DNA of 64,000 nt from Okapia johnstoni (GCA_024291935.2 CM044309.1:95319628-95383627); one strand, 5' to 3'; shown: positions 45,791-58,534, numbered from the stretch's first letter. Numbers and translations: made by a program. The notes: a model not told the origin generated them from the letters alone.

Positions 45791-46644
45791 ATAAAAGCCA
45801 CTTATAAAGAACTTGTAGCTTATAAGGAATTCACTGAAGACCTGGAAATTTAGTGGGACTAAGGACAGCAAATGAGCTTTACTCATACTCTTGTACTTTA
45901 AGGACAATACTTTCATAAGCGCACAATGTTTTATTGTTTAATGGCTCTACATTACTCTACAGTGCTAAGTTAATACATGTGACAGAATGATGAACCATCT
46001 CAATTTGCCTGGGATCTTTACAGTTTTACCCGCAAAGTGTCATATCTCAGAAACCCCTCAGTCCCAAGCAAACCTACATGGGTCAGCTACATATGAAGTT
46101 CCTAGTACATTTGCCTAGACTAGTTTAGGCATTCAGTTAATAATGTTAACTATCAACATTTTCTTTTATTGAAATTTGAATTCATCCTCTGTCAGCAAGA
46201 CTGTGCTGAACTTTGGAGTACAAAGGTGAATAAGACTCAGGGTCTCCCTTGTAGAGCTCAGAGATTAGCAGAAAAAATGGATGAATGAGACATTGAATTC
46301 ACTTCCAAAGTTGGGTTTTGGTGCAGTGTACTTTGTATTTCCATAGAATCTTTATAGAGAAAATGTAATATATATACTTTCTAAAAAGTGCTATATTAGT
46401 CAGAACTCTCCAGAGAAACAGATCCAAGAGGAGAAATATATATATATATGAGAAGATTTATTACAGGATAAATTATGGAGGACAAGAAGACCCCAGTGAT
46501 CCAGCCGCTAATCTACATGTTGTGTGAAGGTATCTTGTAGATGTAATTAAAGTTTATAGTCAGTTTATTTTAGGTAAGAAATATTATTCTACTTATGGGA
46601 CTGGACTTGATTTAATCCGTTGAAATACCATAAGAAAAGGAGAG
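45791..46644. other. Intergenic stretch, old repeat at 46390-46630
   Basis: From 46392 the phrase TATTAGTCAGAACTCTCCAG, then GAGAAACAGATCCAAGAGGA, resembles a widespread old mammalian repeat whose family I cannot fix. The rest shows nothing. Confidence 0.4.
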
Positions 46645-46850
46645 GGACTTCCCTGGCATCCAGTGGTTAAGACTTCACCCTCCAATGCAGGGAGGTGCAG
46701 GTTTAATCTCTGGTCAGGGGGCTAAGATCCCACATGCCTCATGGCCACCAACCCCGAAACGTAAAATGGAAGAAATGTTGTAACAAATTAAATAAAGGCT
46801 TTAAAAATGGTCCACATCAAAAAACAGATCTTTAAAAAAAAAAAAAGGAG
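46645..46850 (+). repeat. CHR-type SINE
   Basis: GGGACTTCCCTGGCATCCAG, GGTTTAATCTCTGGTCAGGG, AATTAAATAAAGGCTTTAAA and an A-rich end. Confidence 0.9.
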
Positions 46851-46921
46851 GAAGAAAAATAAGAAATTCCACCTGTGGGTTTCATCTTCAGCTAGTGCTG
46901 GACAGTTCCAGCCTGCCATTC

Positions 46922-47225
46922 TTTTTTTTTTTTTTAATTAGTTTGTTTATCTATTTTTTAACTTTACAATACTGTGTTTGTTTTGCCATACATTGACATG
47001 AATCCACCATGGGTGTACATGTTTTCCCCTTCCAGAACGCCCCCTCCCATCTCCCTCCCCATCCCATCCCTCCAGGTCATCCCTGTGCACCAGCCCCGAG
47101 CGCCCTATATCATGCATCAAACCTGGACTGGCGATTCATTTCACATATGATAATTTACATGTTTCAATGACTTTCTCCCATATCATCCTGCCCTCACCCT
47201 CTCCCATAGAGTCCATAATACTGTC
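46922..47225 (-). repeat. Ruminant L1 LINE 3' end (reverse)
   Basis: Poly(T) at 46922-46936, the complement of the A tail, is followed by ACATTGACATGAATCCACCA, ATCATGCATCAAACCTGGAC and CATGTTTCAATGACTTTCTC, which are hallmarks of the bovine-type L1 3'UTR. It is heavily 5' truncated and has no coding frame. Confidence 0.9.
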
Positions 47226-47849
47226 AGCCTGCCCTTCTTGACCACCTGTGTGTGGATTTCACACTTGCCTAGCAACCTCCACCATTTCAAAAATAGCCCT
47301 TCGAGATATATTTCCCCCTTAGAGTAAAGGGCATTGACAATTCGTGAAGTTTTGCCCTTTGAAGGCATATTCCAAGGGGCAAAACTCCAAGGGGTAAAAC
47401 AACCCAATTAGGCAGTAAACACAAATTTGATATACCACCTTTAATTATGGCAATAACATTGCATATTACAAATTGTTGTTTTTTGTCAGCATAAAAGGTT
47501 GGGTTCCATCAAAATACAGAAGCAGAAATATAGATATGTCCTTAAAATTTTTATTGATAATTTTATTTACTATTGTCTCAGCAGAAGTTTATACAAATTG
47601 AAACTAATGAGAAACTACATAAGAAGCACTAATTTGCAAAGGCTGTAAAATTTATCCTTGTTATCAACAGAATACGAGTTATGTGAAATTCTTGATAATA
47701 GCAATGTAACTAGTGATTTTACTGAAATGAATATACAAAAAATAAGTTTTATGAAATAAATATATACTAATATATGATTATATATGCCTTTATCTTTACT
47801 TATGTAAACCTCATTAGCCTATAAATAAAACACACATACATGCAAAATT
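47226..47849. other. Intergenic stretch with nothing recognised
   Basis: AT-rich sequence without gene features. Confidence 0.5.
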
Positions 47850-47975
47850 GGGGAAGGAAATAGCAACCCATTCCAGTATTCTTGCCTGGAGAATCCCTGG
47901 ATGGAGGAGTTGGATGGGCTATGGTCCATAGGGTCTCAGAGTCATGTAGGAATGAAGTGACTTAGCATGCATGCA
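47850..47975 (+). repeat. Bov-A monomer SINE
   Basis: GGAAGGAAATAGCAACCCAT, then GGAGTTGGATGGGCTATGGT, ending AGTGACTTAGCATGCATGC. Confidence 0.9.
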
Positions 47976-48319
47976 CATAAATGCAAAATAATAATTGAAT
48001 TCAGCCACCTTAGATACTTTGCTGACTTTCAGTCATATACAAACCACATTTTTATGCATTTTTTGTCACTATAGAGTTATTTTATTAAGGTAAGAAGTTT
48101 GGACATATCTTTAAGAGTTTGTTAATTTCTTTAATAGCATTTTTATAATTGGACTTAAGACACCTCATGTCCCACATATGTCAAGAATAGGCCTGAATTG
48201 AGTCTTTTCAATATAATTTTTATTTCTCCACCCTTATCATGCTACCACAATAAACACCCAAGTCTCCTATCTCCATAGTCGTATAGAAGAGCCTCTAGAT
48301 TTTTCTACATTCCCAAGAG
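47976..48319. other. Intergenic stretch with nothing recognised
   Basis: AT-rich sequence. No gene or named repeat is visible. Confidence 0.45.
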
Positions 48320-48785
48320 AGCTTAAAAAGCAAAAGGAGCTGAAAGAACACTGTTAGAAAAGGTCCTAAGAAAGATACAGAATGACTTGCAAGGACCTGA
48401 TGACCAGACATTATTGCAGGACTGTCAGCTTTAGGGCAGACAGCAATAGTCATATATACGCCATGGTCCTAAAGAATGAATTCCCTTCCAGTAGTTGAGG
48501 GTGAAAATCAACCAATCATACTTCATGTGATCATATCAACTGAGACTGAAAAGAGATTTGACAAAATTTAACACTCATTAATAATAAAAACTCTCAGAAA
48601 AATAGAAATAGTAGCACTTCAGTTTAAGAAGGACTAGCTAACAGCAACAAAAAAAAAACCACCCACCAACAACTTACCATTAACATTATACTTAATGATG
48701 AAAAACTCAATGCTTCTCTCCTAAGGCAAGAACAATGCAAGGATATCAGCTCTCACCATTCTCATTCAATATAGTGCTGAAAATG
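48320..48785 (+). repeat. L1 ORF2 (reverse-transcriptase region) remnant
   Basis: TGTGATCATATCAACTGAGA, AGAGATTTGACAAAATTTAA, CATTATACTTAATGATGAAA and CTCACCATTCTCATTCAATA follow the L1 reverse-transcriptase coding order. The frame is broken, and only a fossil remains. Confidence 0.85.
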
Positions 48786-49300
48786 GTAAGTCAATGAACA
48801 CATGCAATCATGGAGGGTGACCCTGAGAGGGTCACTCACCCCAACTCCACTTTAGGACCCTCTCAGACCCTGCCCTAATGTATCTCTTCATCTAGCTACT
48901 CATCTGCATTCTTTATCATATCCTTTAATAATCTGGTAAATGTAAATATGTATTTCTCTGAGTACTGTGAGCTGCTCTAGCAAATTAAGCAAACTCAAGG
49001 AGGAGATCATTGGCACCTAGGTAAAAACATAGGCTTGCGACTGGCATCTAGGTGTGGAGGTTGGTCTTGTGGGTCTGAGTCCTCCATCTATAGGACCAGA
49101 CACTATCTCCAGGTAGATAGTGTCAGAACTGAATTAAGTTGTAGGACACCAGCTGGTGTTGCAGAGAACTGCTTATTGTGGGAGAAACACATTCGATGAC
49201 CAGAAGTGTTTTATATAAGTAGTAAAGGAGACTCACAATAAAGAAACACACAGTAGGAAAGGACTGGGATATTTTCCTACCTTTTCCAAGCTTTCCCAAA
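48786..49300. repeat. Ancient interspersed repeat, family not certain
   Basis: TGAGTACTGTGAGCTGCTCT, CTTGCGACTGGCATCTAGGT and GGTAGATAGTGTCAGAACTG match a phrase order seen in an old mammalian repeat that I cannot name safely. No gene is seen. Confidence 0.45.
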
Positions 49301-49630
49301 AGAGTACATACTATATAAATCCATTTATATAACACTTTTTAAATGACAAAATTAAAGAATGGAGAACAGATTAGTGGTTGTTAGAATTAAGCAGGAGGTG
49401 GAGGTGGTAGGGAAGAGGGCAACAGGAGGGATCCTTGTGAGAATGAAATGTTCTGTTTCTTGACATTGTCATCGTGAGTTTCCTGGCTGTGATGATTTAC
49501 TCTAGTCTTCCAAGATGTTACCATGTCAGGAAAACTGGGTATAGAGGACACAGACCCTATCTGCATTATTTTTCACAATTGCATATAAGTCCACAGTTAC
49601 CTTACTGTGAAATATTTAATTTTTAAAAAT
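49300..49630 (+). repeat. Old L1 (L1M) 3'UTR
   Basis: AAATGACAAAATTAAAGAAT, GGAGAACAGATTAGTGGTTG and GAAATGTTCTGTTTCTTGAC are typical of L1M 3' regions. Confidence 0.75.
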
Positions 49631-49699
49631 CTGAAAGCCTAAGAAAAACCAGAAGTGATGACGTTTGCCCAGTGTTTATTAGATTATGATTCTTACTAT

Positions 49700-49905
49700 T
49701 CAGTTGTAGTAAAGAATCTTCCTGCCAATGCATGAGATGCAGGAGACTTGGTTTCAGTCCCTGGGTTGAGAAGATCATCTGGAGAAGGGAATGGTTACCC
49801 ACTCCAGTATTCTTGCCTGGAGAATCCCATGGACAGAAAAGCCTACCGGGCTACAGTCCATAGGGTCACAATGAGCCAGACACAACTGAGCAACTGATCG
49901 TGCAC
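49700..49905 (+). repeat. Bov-tA SINE
   Basis: A partly degraded head (GTAGTAAAGAATCTTCCTGC) and full Bov-A core ending CAGACACAACTGAGCAACTG. Confidence 0.93.
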
Positions 49906-50605
49906 AGAATGAAAGGTAGAAAGATTAAGACAAGTTGTGCCAGTCAATTAAAGTTAAAAAGAAAAAAGACACAAAGTACCTTAAAGATTTTATTGTAATT
50001 TAAAATATACAAATGCACATTTATTTGCTAATTTGTTGCTATAAAGCCATAGGCTCTTCTTTGAGTATCAAATATCAGTAGAGCTGGGTGTGTGTCCTGC
50101 TGTCTACCATTCCAGTGTGATTCTTTAAAGGGAAAAAAAAGCTTATAGAAATTTTTTGTTGTTGTTTTTCTTCTTTTTCAAGCAATTTAGTTATCTCTGA
50201 CACAAGTCTAATACAACTTTCTAAAGCAAGTCTCTAGTTCTCTCCAAAGGAGTCATAAAAATGAAATGACTGAACTAGCAATCCTTCCTCAGGGATAACT
50301 CTTAATATGTGGTACAGATCTTTTAGTGCAGATCTAATCCCAGTGTATTTTTAAACTGAGGTGAATTTTTGGATGTGTTGATTTATATTTTTTTCCTATA
50401 AAATGTATTTTACTCTCCTAATAAAAATTAAGTCTTGAATGTTCCTATAAAAAATAAGGTGGATAAGTTCATGTTCATAATAAAAAATGTAAGTTATCCA
50501 TGTGCTCATAATTCTCCTTGGTCCCCTTTCTACTATCATCAAAAAAAATGGAAATTTCTGTCCAAGGTAAATTTTTCTCCACCTCATTTTCCCTTTGCAC
50601 TCAAT
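49906..50605. other. Intergenic stretch with nothing recognised
   Basis: AT-rich sequence without gene features or a named repeat. Confidence 0.5.
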
Positions 50606-50814
50606 GTGCATGTGTTAGTCACTCAGCTGTGTCCAACTCTTTGCAACCCATGGACTGCAGCCCACCAGGCTCCTCTGTCCATAGGATTCTCCAGACAAGA
50701 ATACTAGAGAGGGTTGCTACTCCCTTCTCCAGGGAATCTTCCTGACTCAGGGATCAGACCCAGGTCTCCTGCACTGTGGGCATATTCTTTACCATCTGAG
50801 CTACCTGGGAAGCC
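50606..50814 (-). repeat. Bov-tA SINE (reverse)
   Basis: GTTAGTCACTCAGCTGTGTC to CTGAGCTACCTGGGAAGCCT. Confidence 0.94.
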
Positions 50815-51309
50815 TTACCTTTCTCCAACTTCAGCTGTGCTCAGGAAATATAAATTTTCACCATCAGTGAAAGTAAAATGTAACTAGGATAGGAAATACA
50901 CTACATAGCATTTACAAATAAGTACACTCTTATAGTACATTCTAAGCCCCAATATAGGACAACACAGCCAAGAATCCTTTCAAGCATAAGAACCCCATCA
51001 CCATAAAAACCCCAATATAACTTGTTTGAGAGGATTCATGGTTCTGTTGTCCTGGTGCATATTGAAACAACTCATATGCAAAGGTGAAAACAGAAAGAAA
51101 ACATACAAGGTGTCCTCATTTGGGGAGTTAACCCAATAGTTGAATAATTCCTATCAACCATGTTAATGGTAAGTGAATTGCCCATGTTTTGAAAGTAGTG
51201 TTCATTGTCACCTAGGACCATCTGTCTCGCTCTGTTTAATTCAAGCATGCCCTGTACAGTATCCTGATAATGGGATACTATGTGTGTTTATATATTAATA
51301 TATATAAAA
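50815..51309. other. Intergenic stretch with nothing recognised
   Basis: No gene or named repeat. It ends in TA-rich sequence at 51280-51310. Confidence 0.5.
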
Positions 51310-51324
51310 ACGGGAAAAATATAT

Positions 51325-51521
51325 GTAAAAATGGGAAAGATTGAGGGCAGGAGGAGAAGGGGACGACAGAGGATGAGATGGTTGGATGGCATCATCTACT
51401 CAATGGACAGGGGTTTGGTTGGACTCCAGGAGTTGGTGATGGACAGGGAGGCCTGGCATGCTGTGATTCATGGGGTTGCAAAGAGTCTGACACAACTGAG
51501 TGACTGAACTGAACTCAACTG
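51325..51521 (+). repeat. BovB LINE 3' end (sense)
   Basis: AAGATTGAGGGCAGGAGGAG, GGATGAGATGGTTGGATGGC, GATGGACAGGGAGGCCTGGC and CTGACACAACTGAGTGACTG. This is the sense 3' end of BovB. A 75-codon frame across it is LINE-derived. Confidence 0.94.
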
Positions 51522-51522
51522 A

Positions 51523-51551
51523 GATATATATATATATATATATATATATGA
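51523..51551. repeat. (TA)n microsatellite at BovB tail
   Basis: About 14 TA steps follow the BovB end. Confidence 0.96.
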
Positions 51552-53100
51552 ATCAAAAAAGTAAACATGCATAGACCCTGAAGTAACTGAATATGTGTAT
51601 TCGTATACACAAGATTGTCATCTGTGTGTGTGTGCATGCTTGTACCTGTGGAGAAGCCCTAAAGCTCTTGATTCTATTCCACCAAGTAGCTATTATAGAC
51701 CACATGACGCACTGGAAATGAACACTGGAGGAGAACTGGGGAGACCACCCACAAACTCCATCTTTGACCATCCAGTTTGTATGCTTGACTTTGATTTCCT
51801 GCTCAGAGCGCCAATGGCTCTGCTAGCAAACTACCTGAAGACATTGATTTCTCAGAGGACACAGAACAGGAAAGAGAAACTGAACGAAAGAGAAACAAGT
51901 GCACTCAGGATGAACCCCACAAGGGAAAGCTGAACCTCAAGATACAAATTTAATTTTTCTGGTAATGGTGTAATTCTGCTCTCAAGTGAATCTTTCTTTA
52001 TTCTACTTTATTTTGCACTTGTTATCTCTGAGGCACAATTTTTAATCTATAATTCTCTCACCACGTAATTTAGACCTTTGTATATAGCAGTAAGCTATGT
52101 GCTACGTGAAACAGTCTGGTGCTAAATTGTTTTGCCAGAGTAGATCTTACCATTCCCATTTTCTGTGTCTCTAGTCAGAGCCTGACTTGGAGAAGTAATG
52201 ATGTAATCTGCATGACAAAGAGTTGGGAAAGGATGATCAGTATGCCTCTCTCTGCCAAAAGAAGTTTAAAACATCTCATCTTATTTCCCACAAGAAGCTA
52301 AGAGGCAGAACGAGCATGATAGTGGATGTCAGCTAGGGCTGCATTAGAGGGAGAAGCAAGGAGGGGAGGGCAGGACTGGGGGTGGGAGAGAAAGGTGAAG
52401 AACTACAGTGAAGAAATATGGCAGAACCTGAAAGAAAAAGGTGTCGACAGAATCAGGACAAAGACTGTTTTTTTCAGTTTATGATACACAGACAATTTCT
52501 TCACCATCTTGGTCATGTCAACATTTATCTCCACTGTTTCCTGTAGAGCATAGCATTGTGCTTAATCATAGGATAGGGGCTCCAAAAAAAGAAGGATGGA
52601 AGAGAAGGAATGGATTTTTTAAAATTAGAAAGTGAGCTCGCAAATAGATGGTACAGAAAGGCATAAACAAGGACTAAAAAATGGCACATATCCATTGGAA
52701 ATTTATTCTGAATACTGTCCTTGAATCGTCATAGAACATAGATAAGATGAGTCTCATCACTAAAGCACACAAATCACTTCATCTCTTAGTAAGTAAACTC
52801 TCTGGGTCCAGGAGGATAAACACAGTATAATAAGAAATATAGCTCTTATGTAAATGCTGTCATGGAAAGGTTTTAAGATATCTCAAACAAGGCCTTTAGG
52901 TTCCTAAAAGTTATCAGTGGGTCGCAGCTCACTTTATAAATCCCATGATGTGTTTCAAGTTACAATAAGATACCATCAAATATTAAAATAAAAAGTACTG
53001 TTTTGTTTTTCCTTAAAAAGAAAAAAAAAAGAAGGGAAGGAAGAAAGAAAAAGTCAAATGAGCAATCTTTTTTATGTTTGGTGGCAAGCAAGCTCTTCTA
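51552..53100. other. Intergenic stretch with nothing recognised
   Basis: I find no named repeat or gene. The 112-codon frame at 51595-51933 has no domain or context. An A- and G-rich run lies at 53018-53052. Confidence 0.45.
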
Positions 53101-53256
53101 TGGGCTTCCCAAGTGGTGCTAGTGGTAAAGAACCCTCCTACCAATGCAAGAGACATAAGAGATGTGGGTTTGATCCCTGGGTTGGGAAGATCCTCTGGAG
53201 GAGGTCATGGCAACCTACTCTAGTATTCTTTCCTGAAGAATCCCTTGGACAGAGGA
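53101..53256 (+). repeat. Bov-tA SINE, 3' truncated
   Basis: The head GGGCTTCCCAAGTGGTGCTA and core stop at TTGGACAGAGGAAGG. Confidence 0.92.
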
Positions 53257-53908
53257 AGGAAGAAATCTTATAATCAATCTCCTAACCTCTTTCTCTGGGT
53301 CTCCAAATTAAAACACCCCGGAAAAGATTATGCTCCCTTTCCTTCTCAAATTACATAATAAACAGAATTTCACTGAAAATTTTGCCTTTGTTTCAGGTCA
53401 ACAACTCATCTTAATCATCTAGTTTACTGATGTAGTTGCACCTGAATTTTTATTAACCTGTTTTTAACTTTGCCTTTGAATTACTTTGAGAAACAAAACT
53501 GATAGTAGATTCTAGGTAATAAACTGGGCAAAATTTGCAAGTTTGGGTCCAATCTTCTCACACCATCCAAAAGAGTCTAACATTGAAATTCTGGCTTCAG
53601 TGAAGTGTATGAATGTATATTTTAATTAATGCAGACTGTGAGGTCTAGCAATGTAGTGGAAACATTCTCTATAAAAAGAAAAATAGTTCCAGAAGGATAT
53701 ATGGACTAACTCACGTTTCCTAATAAATATGACTGTCATGTTACTTGAAAATTAAGTTCTTTTTAAATTAGTGACAATAGGAAAAATGTAGAATGTGTTA
53801 TACCAGCAAAACAAAATCAAAAACTAAAAAACAAGCATGAAAACATCAAAGGTAACACTATAGTTTTGAGTATGTTTTGCAGTATATTATCCATATAGGA
53901 TTTGGGTT
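53257..53908. other. Intergenic stretch with nothing recognised
   Basis: AT-rich sequence with no gene features. Confidence 0.5.
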
Positions 53909-54075
53909 TTTTTTTTGACCCCACAAGGTGTTGGTTGTGGCATGCAGGATCTTTAGTTGCAGCATGTGAACTCTTAGTTGCAGTATGTGGGATCTAGTTC
54001 CCTGAGCAGGGATCGAACTTCTGCCCCCTGCGCTGGGACTGCAGTCTTAGCCACTGGATTGCCAGGGAAGCCCCC
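53909..54075 (-). repeat. CHR-type SINE (reverse)
   Basis: A T run at 53909-53918, then TGTTGGTTGTGGCATGCAGG and GATCTAGTTCCCTGAGCAGG, ending CTGGATTGCCAGGGAAGCCC. Confidence 0.9.
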
Positions 54076-54114
54076 ATTTAGGATTTTAATAGAAACATTT
54101 CCCATCTGAAATTT

Positions 54115-54325
54115 TTACTTCCCTGGTGACTCAGATGGTAAAGAATCTACTTGCAATGCAGGAGACGGGGGTTCAATCTCTGAGTCAGGAAGATCCCTTG
54201 GAGAAGGCAATGGCAACCCACTCCAGTATTCTTGCCTGAAGAATTCCACGGACAGAGGAGTCTGGTGAGCTACAGTCTGTGGTGTCGCAAACAGTCAGAC
54301 ACAACTGAGCAACTAACACTTCCGC
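54115..54325 (+). repeat. Bov-tA SINE
   Basis: ACTTCCCTGGTGACTCAGAT to CAGACACAACTGAGCAACTA. Confidence 0.95.
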
Positions 54326-55278
54326 GTCCATCTGAAATTTACCATAAGGTTTGTAAATAATAGTATGCAATTTTCAAAAGTGATTTGATTCCAGCAAAAA
54401 TCTAGATGCCATTAAGAGCCCATAGACAATACTTTATGGTAAAAAGTGAGTCAAAGAATATGAAAACAAGACGCAAATCTAAAAACAAAAAGGTTTTCAA
54501 CAGAAATAAAGGCAAATAGTACAGACAGTGTTATGTTGCAGTCATGAACATCCCGTCCCCCAAAAAAGAAGTTTAGCAACTTAGCAGAACAGAAATTTAT
54601 TTCTCACTCAAAATTTGCTGTGGGTCAAGGGGACCCTCCAGAGCCTCTCTGAGATACTGAGTGAGGATCCAGAGGGACAGAGGCTCCACCCTCCTGTAAC
54701 TGTACCGTCTGGAGCACATGATCTCCTGGTTTGGTGACACAAGGAGAATTAGGGAGAACAGCACACTAACATTTATGTGCCTCCACCTAACTCACTTCTG
54801 CACACATGTCATTGGCCAAAGCAAATTCCACGGCTATGTCTTGGGGATAAGGGAAATTTAGACTTCTATGTGGCTGGAGAGGAGATTAGATATATTGATG
54901 ACCAAGAACAATAGCTACCATAAACGGTAAGAGCAGCTTTGGAGGGGGTACTCAATTTTTCTGGTTGAGTATGGGATGACTCTCTCGTTGGCAATTACTG
55001 CAAAGATAACCCTGATGAGAAAGACTACAGTCTGAAGGAGAGGAAATCACCTTATTTCTCTGCCATTCTGATGAGCCATCTGAATGCCCTCCTCTCTTCA
55101 GCCTACTCCCCACATCCCCTTCACTCTGATTTAAAACATTCACCTTCTCCTGGAAACCTAACCTAACCCTCTTGGACTAGGTTAGAGATCCCTCTCATGT
55201 GATTTCAGAGCATCTTATAATTACTCCTGTCTGTTAGAGTTTTTTGATACACAGAAATGCAGGTAAAATGTGTGTGTG
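54326..55278. other. Intergenic stretch, possible old repeat
   Basis: Around 54590-54870 (GAAATTTATTTCTCACTCAA, CATTGGCCAAAGCAAATTCC) the sequence resembles an old interspersed repeat that I cannot name. No gene is seen. Confidence 0.4.
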
Positions 55279-55279
55279 T

Positions 55280-55497
55280 GTACGCTCAGTCATTCAGTCA
55301 TGTCCGACTCTGTGCTACCCTATGGACTGTAACCCACCAGGCTCCTCTGTCCGTGGGATTCTCTAGGCAAAAATACTGGAGTGGATTGCCATTTCCTCCT
55401 GCAGGGGATCTTCCCAACCCAGGGATCGAACCCATGTCCCCTGCTTCTCCTGCATTGGCAGGCAGATTCTTTACCACTGAGCCACCTGGGAAGCCCC
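55280..55497 (-). repeat. Bov-tA SINE (reverse)
   Basis: CTCAGTCATTCAGTCATGTC to CTGAGCCACCTGGGAAGCCC, preceded by a short (TG)n. Confidence 0.95.
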
Positions 55498-56257
55498 AAG
55501 GTGAAATTATACTTGATACCTAATATATGATCAAACAAGTCAATCATCCCACTAGCACTTTGCATTTATTAATTTAGCAGTCTCTCTCACAAAGCTGTGA
55601 GAGTCCATGCCCCTACCTCACTCTTCCTTGAGGACATCTTCCTCCAGGTCAGTCTGCTCTCACCCACTCATATCAGCCTTGACCATTGACCTGACCTTCA
55701 GCCCCTCACAGTCTCTCCTTCCCAGTGGTTCTATATACTCATTCCTTGACCCCCAAATTTCGTTGTATTCACCTTCTATAGTATTCTTGAACTATTACAG
55801 GACACATAAGCACATAAGCCTTTCAGTAACACGAACGTTAGTAAATGGTTTTATTTGCAATGAAAATTGACTTCCGGAAAATACAACCAATAAATTAAGG
55901 AAGCAAATGTTCAAAAATTACTAAAGGATTTTCTCTTCCCTCCTATTCCAGATAATCTTTTCTCCTACCTCTCAATCCAGGTAATATTTTCTCTGACATT
56001 CCAGGTAACTGTCATACAGTGTAGATGGTTCTATTTCAAATTTTATTTGTCCAACATCTTTGAAATTTTATTTTCCACTAATTTCACAATGTTTATTCGA
56101 TTGTTCAGACATCTGAAATAATTCCCTCAAGATAACCATTTATATATATGTGATATTTACTATATACATGCTCTCCTCTCCATGTGTTATCTCGTTCAAT
56201 CAGTAATATCCATCTTCTTTTGAAAATCATATTAAAATTAGTGCATGTGTGTGTGTG
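55498..56257. other. Intergenic stretch with nothing recognised
   Basis: Pyrimidine-rich at 55600-55800 and AT-rich after that. No gene is seen. Confidence 0.45.
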
Positions 56258-56378
56258 TATGTAGCCACTCAGTCTTGTATGACTCTTTAGACCCCATGGA
56301 CTGTTGCCCACCAGGCTCCTCTCTCCACGGTATTTTTCAATCAAGAATGCTGGAGTGGGTCACCATTTCCTTCTCCAG
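56258..56378 (-). repeat. Bov-A monomer SINE (reverse)
   Basis: TAGCCACTCAGTCTTGTATG to GGGTCACCATTTCCTTCTCC. Confidence 0.9.
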
Positions 56379-57049
56379 AATGAGTGCATCATGTGGTAAA
56401 TAACCAGCACCAATTATTATTTTTATCATAGAGTAACATAAATTAGCACTTTATCATTATGTACATTTCTATATGTCTTAATAAACTCGTGCTGGAAATT
56501 GGTTTTATTGAAATACTCTATATCTGGTTTTCCTGAGAGTAACTCCTGGATTCTCAGTCACGGTCTTCTCCCTGTAGGGTAAAAGCTCTGATCCTCTCAT
56601 CAATGTCAGCCATGAATAATTTTATAACCTCTCCAGTAGGTTATGTGCACTGGAATTTTTCACTGGCCTGTGAAACATTTATTATATTCTGAGAACTTAT
56701 TAAGCATGGTATAAAACATGGAAAAGATATAGTTCTTATCCTGTAACCCCTTCATCTAAATAGCACAAGCAACCAAATAAAAACAGGACGTCACAAAGAT
56801 TGGTTTCAATTTCCTTCATTTCTATTTAGGATTATGATGTAATTTTTCAAAGACCATGTCTGGGAGCTTCCATCTAAGGAGAGCCTGTGGTCATTTGAGA
56901 TTAGAAGATGGTTCACCAAAGAAATGAGTTTTGAGCAAGACCCACTGAAGCAGAATTTGGGCCATACATCAGAAGAAATGCTGAAACAGAGCTTAGCATA
57001 CAAGAATTGAAACACCAGCTTTTTAGGCAGAAGCATCTGCTAGAGAAAG
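56379..57049. other. Intergenic stretch with nothing recognised
   Basis: Unique-looking sequence. No gene is seen. Confidence 0.45.
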
Positions 57050-57180
57050 CTCTGAATTTGGAGTAAAGAAATGTTTGAGTTCCTGGTCCTTGCCCTCAAG
57101 CATGATGAACTCTGTGACCTTTGGCAAATGATTTCATCTCTCTCTACATCTGTTCTATTCTCCGGGTGTAAGAAGGGAAT
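57050..57180 (+). repeat. MIR SINE fragment
   Basis: GAACTCTGTGACCTTTGGCA and ATGATTTCATCTCTCTCTAC match the MIR core. It is diverged. Confidence 0.65.
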
Positions 57181-57412
57181 GAGTTTTCTGATCTGTGCTG
57201 CTTGCAGAGATGGTGGAAGCACATAGAATAGGAGACTTGGTGAGTGTTTTGTGATCTTGGACCTGGGGACCTGAGCGCTTAGTGGTTCCACCTCTCTCAC
57301 ATATAAGTCAGAGATAGAGCTGCCAGAATGCGGCTCCAAATCCTGGGTTTGTGCGCAGTCCCTGGAGAAGGGCAGTTCTCCCTTCGCTTCTCATTTAGAT
57401 CATCTCCCTAGG

Positions 57413-57622
57413 ACTTCCCGGGTGGCTCAGATGGTAAAGAATCTGCTTGCGATGCAGGAGACCCAGGTTCAGTCCCTGAGTCGGGAAGATGCCCTGGAGA
57501 AGGGAAAGGCAATCCACTCCATTCTTGCCTGGAGAATCCCATAAACAGAGGAGCCTGGCTGGCTACAGTCCATGGGGTCACAAAGAGTCGGACACGACCC
57601 TGAAGCGACTGAGCACGAGAAT
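57413..57622 (+). repeat. Bov-tA SINE
   Basis: GGACTTCCCGGGTGGCTCAG to CCCTGAAGCGACTGAGCACG. Confidence 0.95.
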
Positions 57623-58164
57623 GATTCCATGTTAAGGAGCAGAGATTTAATGGGGAGGAAGCAAAAACTACTGGGATCCCTGCTTTTGTAGAAGGTGAAC
57701 ACTATAGGAGAAGACAATTACATAAAACAGGCATAAATTGCAATAAAACTACAAAGGACAAAAACAGGGCCTGAGACAGCAAGATGAGAATGTAAATCCT
57801 TTCGGTGGATCAGAGAAGACCCCTCTGAGAAGGTGTCCACTGAGATGACATTTGAAGGATGAGAGCTAGCTCTGCCAAAAGCAGATGAGCAGAATTTCAT
57901 ACTAAAGCATTCATAACATCCCTGAAATGGCAAAAGAGGAGAAGAGGAAGTCTGAATTTCATTTTAATACATTCATTCTGGGTGAAGAACGAACCCTAGG
58001 GGAGCAAAAATGATGGCAAGGAGACTAGCCAGAGGTCATTGCAGGGTTTCAGGAAAGAAAAAACGGAATTCCAGGCATCTGGTACTGAAATAAAGCATGA
58101 ATGTTGGCCTTGCAGAAAGAGAGAGTCAGGCAGGGGCCAACAACCCAGAGTTTCTGACCTCTGT
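57623..58164. other. Intergenic stretch with nothing recognised
   Basis: No named repeat or gene. Purine-rich in places. Confidence 0.45.
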
Positions 58165-58372
58165 GCATGCATGTGTGCTAAGTCGCTTCAGTCGTGTCCG
58201 ACTCTTTGCAACCCCATGGACCATTTCCCACCAGGCTCCTCTGTCCATGGGATTTCCCAGGCAAGAATACTGGAGCAGGTTGCCATTTTCTCTTCCAGAG
58301 GATCTTCCTGAGCCAGGAATTAGACCCAGGGATCGAACCTGCATCTCTTTCGTCTCCTGCATCGCAGGCACA
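58165..58372 (-). repeat. Bov-tA SINE (reverse)
   Basis: GCTAAGTCGCTTCAGTCGTG to TTTCGTCTCCTGCATCGCAG. The end of the tRNA-like head is missing. Confidence 0.93.
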
Positions 58373-58490
58373 TAGTAAAGACAATAAATAAGAAGGCAGA
58401 GAGGGATAGACAGTGGAGAGCAAAGAATATCCTATTCCCATCCCCCTATATCTGTGAGGGATTTAAGCAGCAGGAGACAGACACAATGGT

Positions 58491-58532
58491 AAAAAAAAAA
58501 AAAAAAAAAAAAACAAACAAACAAAAAAAAAA
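58491..58532 (+). repeat. Poly(A)/(AAAC)n simple repeat
   Basis: An A run of about 20, then AAAC steps, then another A run. Confidence 0.97.
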
Positions 58533-58534
58533 AC

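Noticed and set aside
48320..48785. Reverse-transcriptase-like coding sequence
   Set aside because: It is an L1 ORF2 fossil with frameshifts and stops. It is neither an active element nor a viral gene.
51595..51933. 112-codon forward frame
   Set aside because: No domain, splice context or promoter is seen, and its length is within what chance gives in 64 kb.
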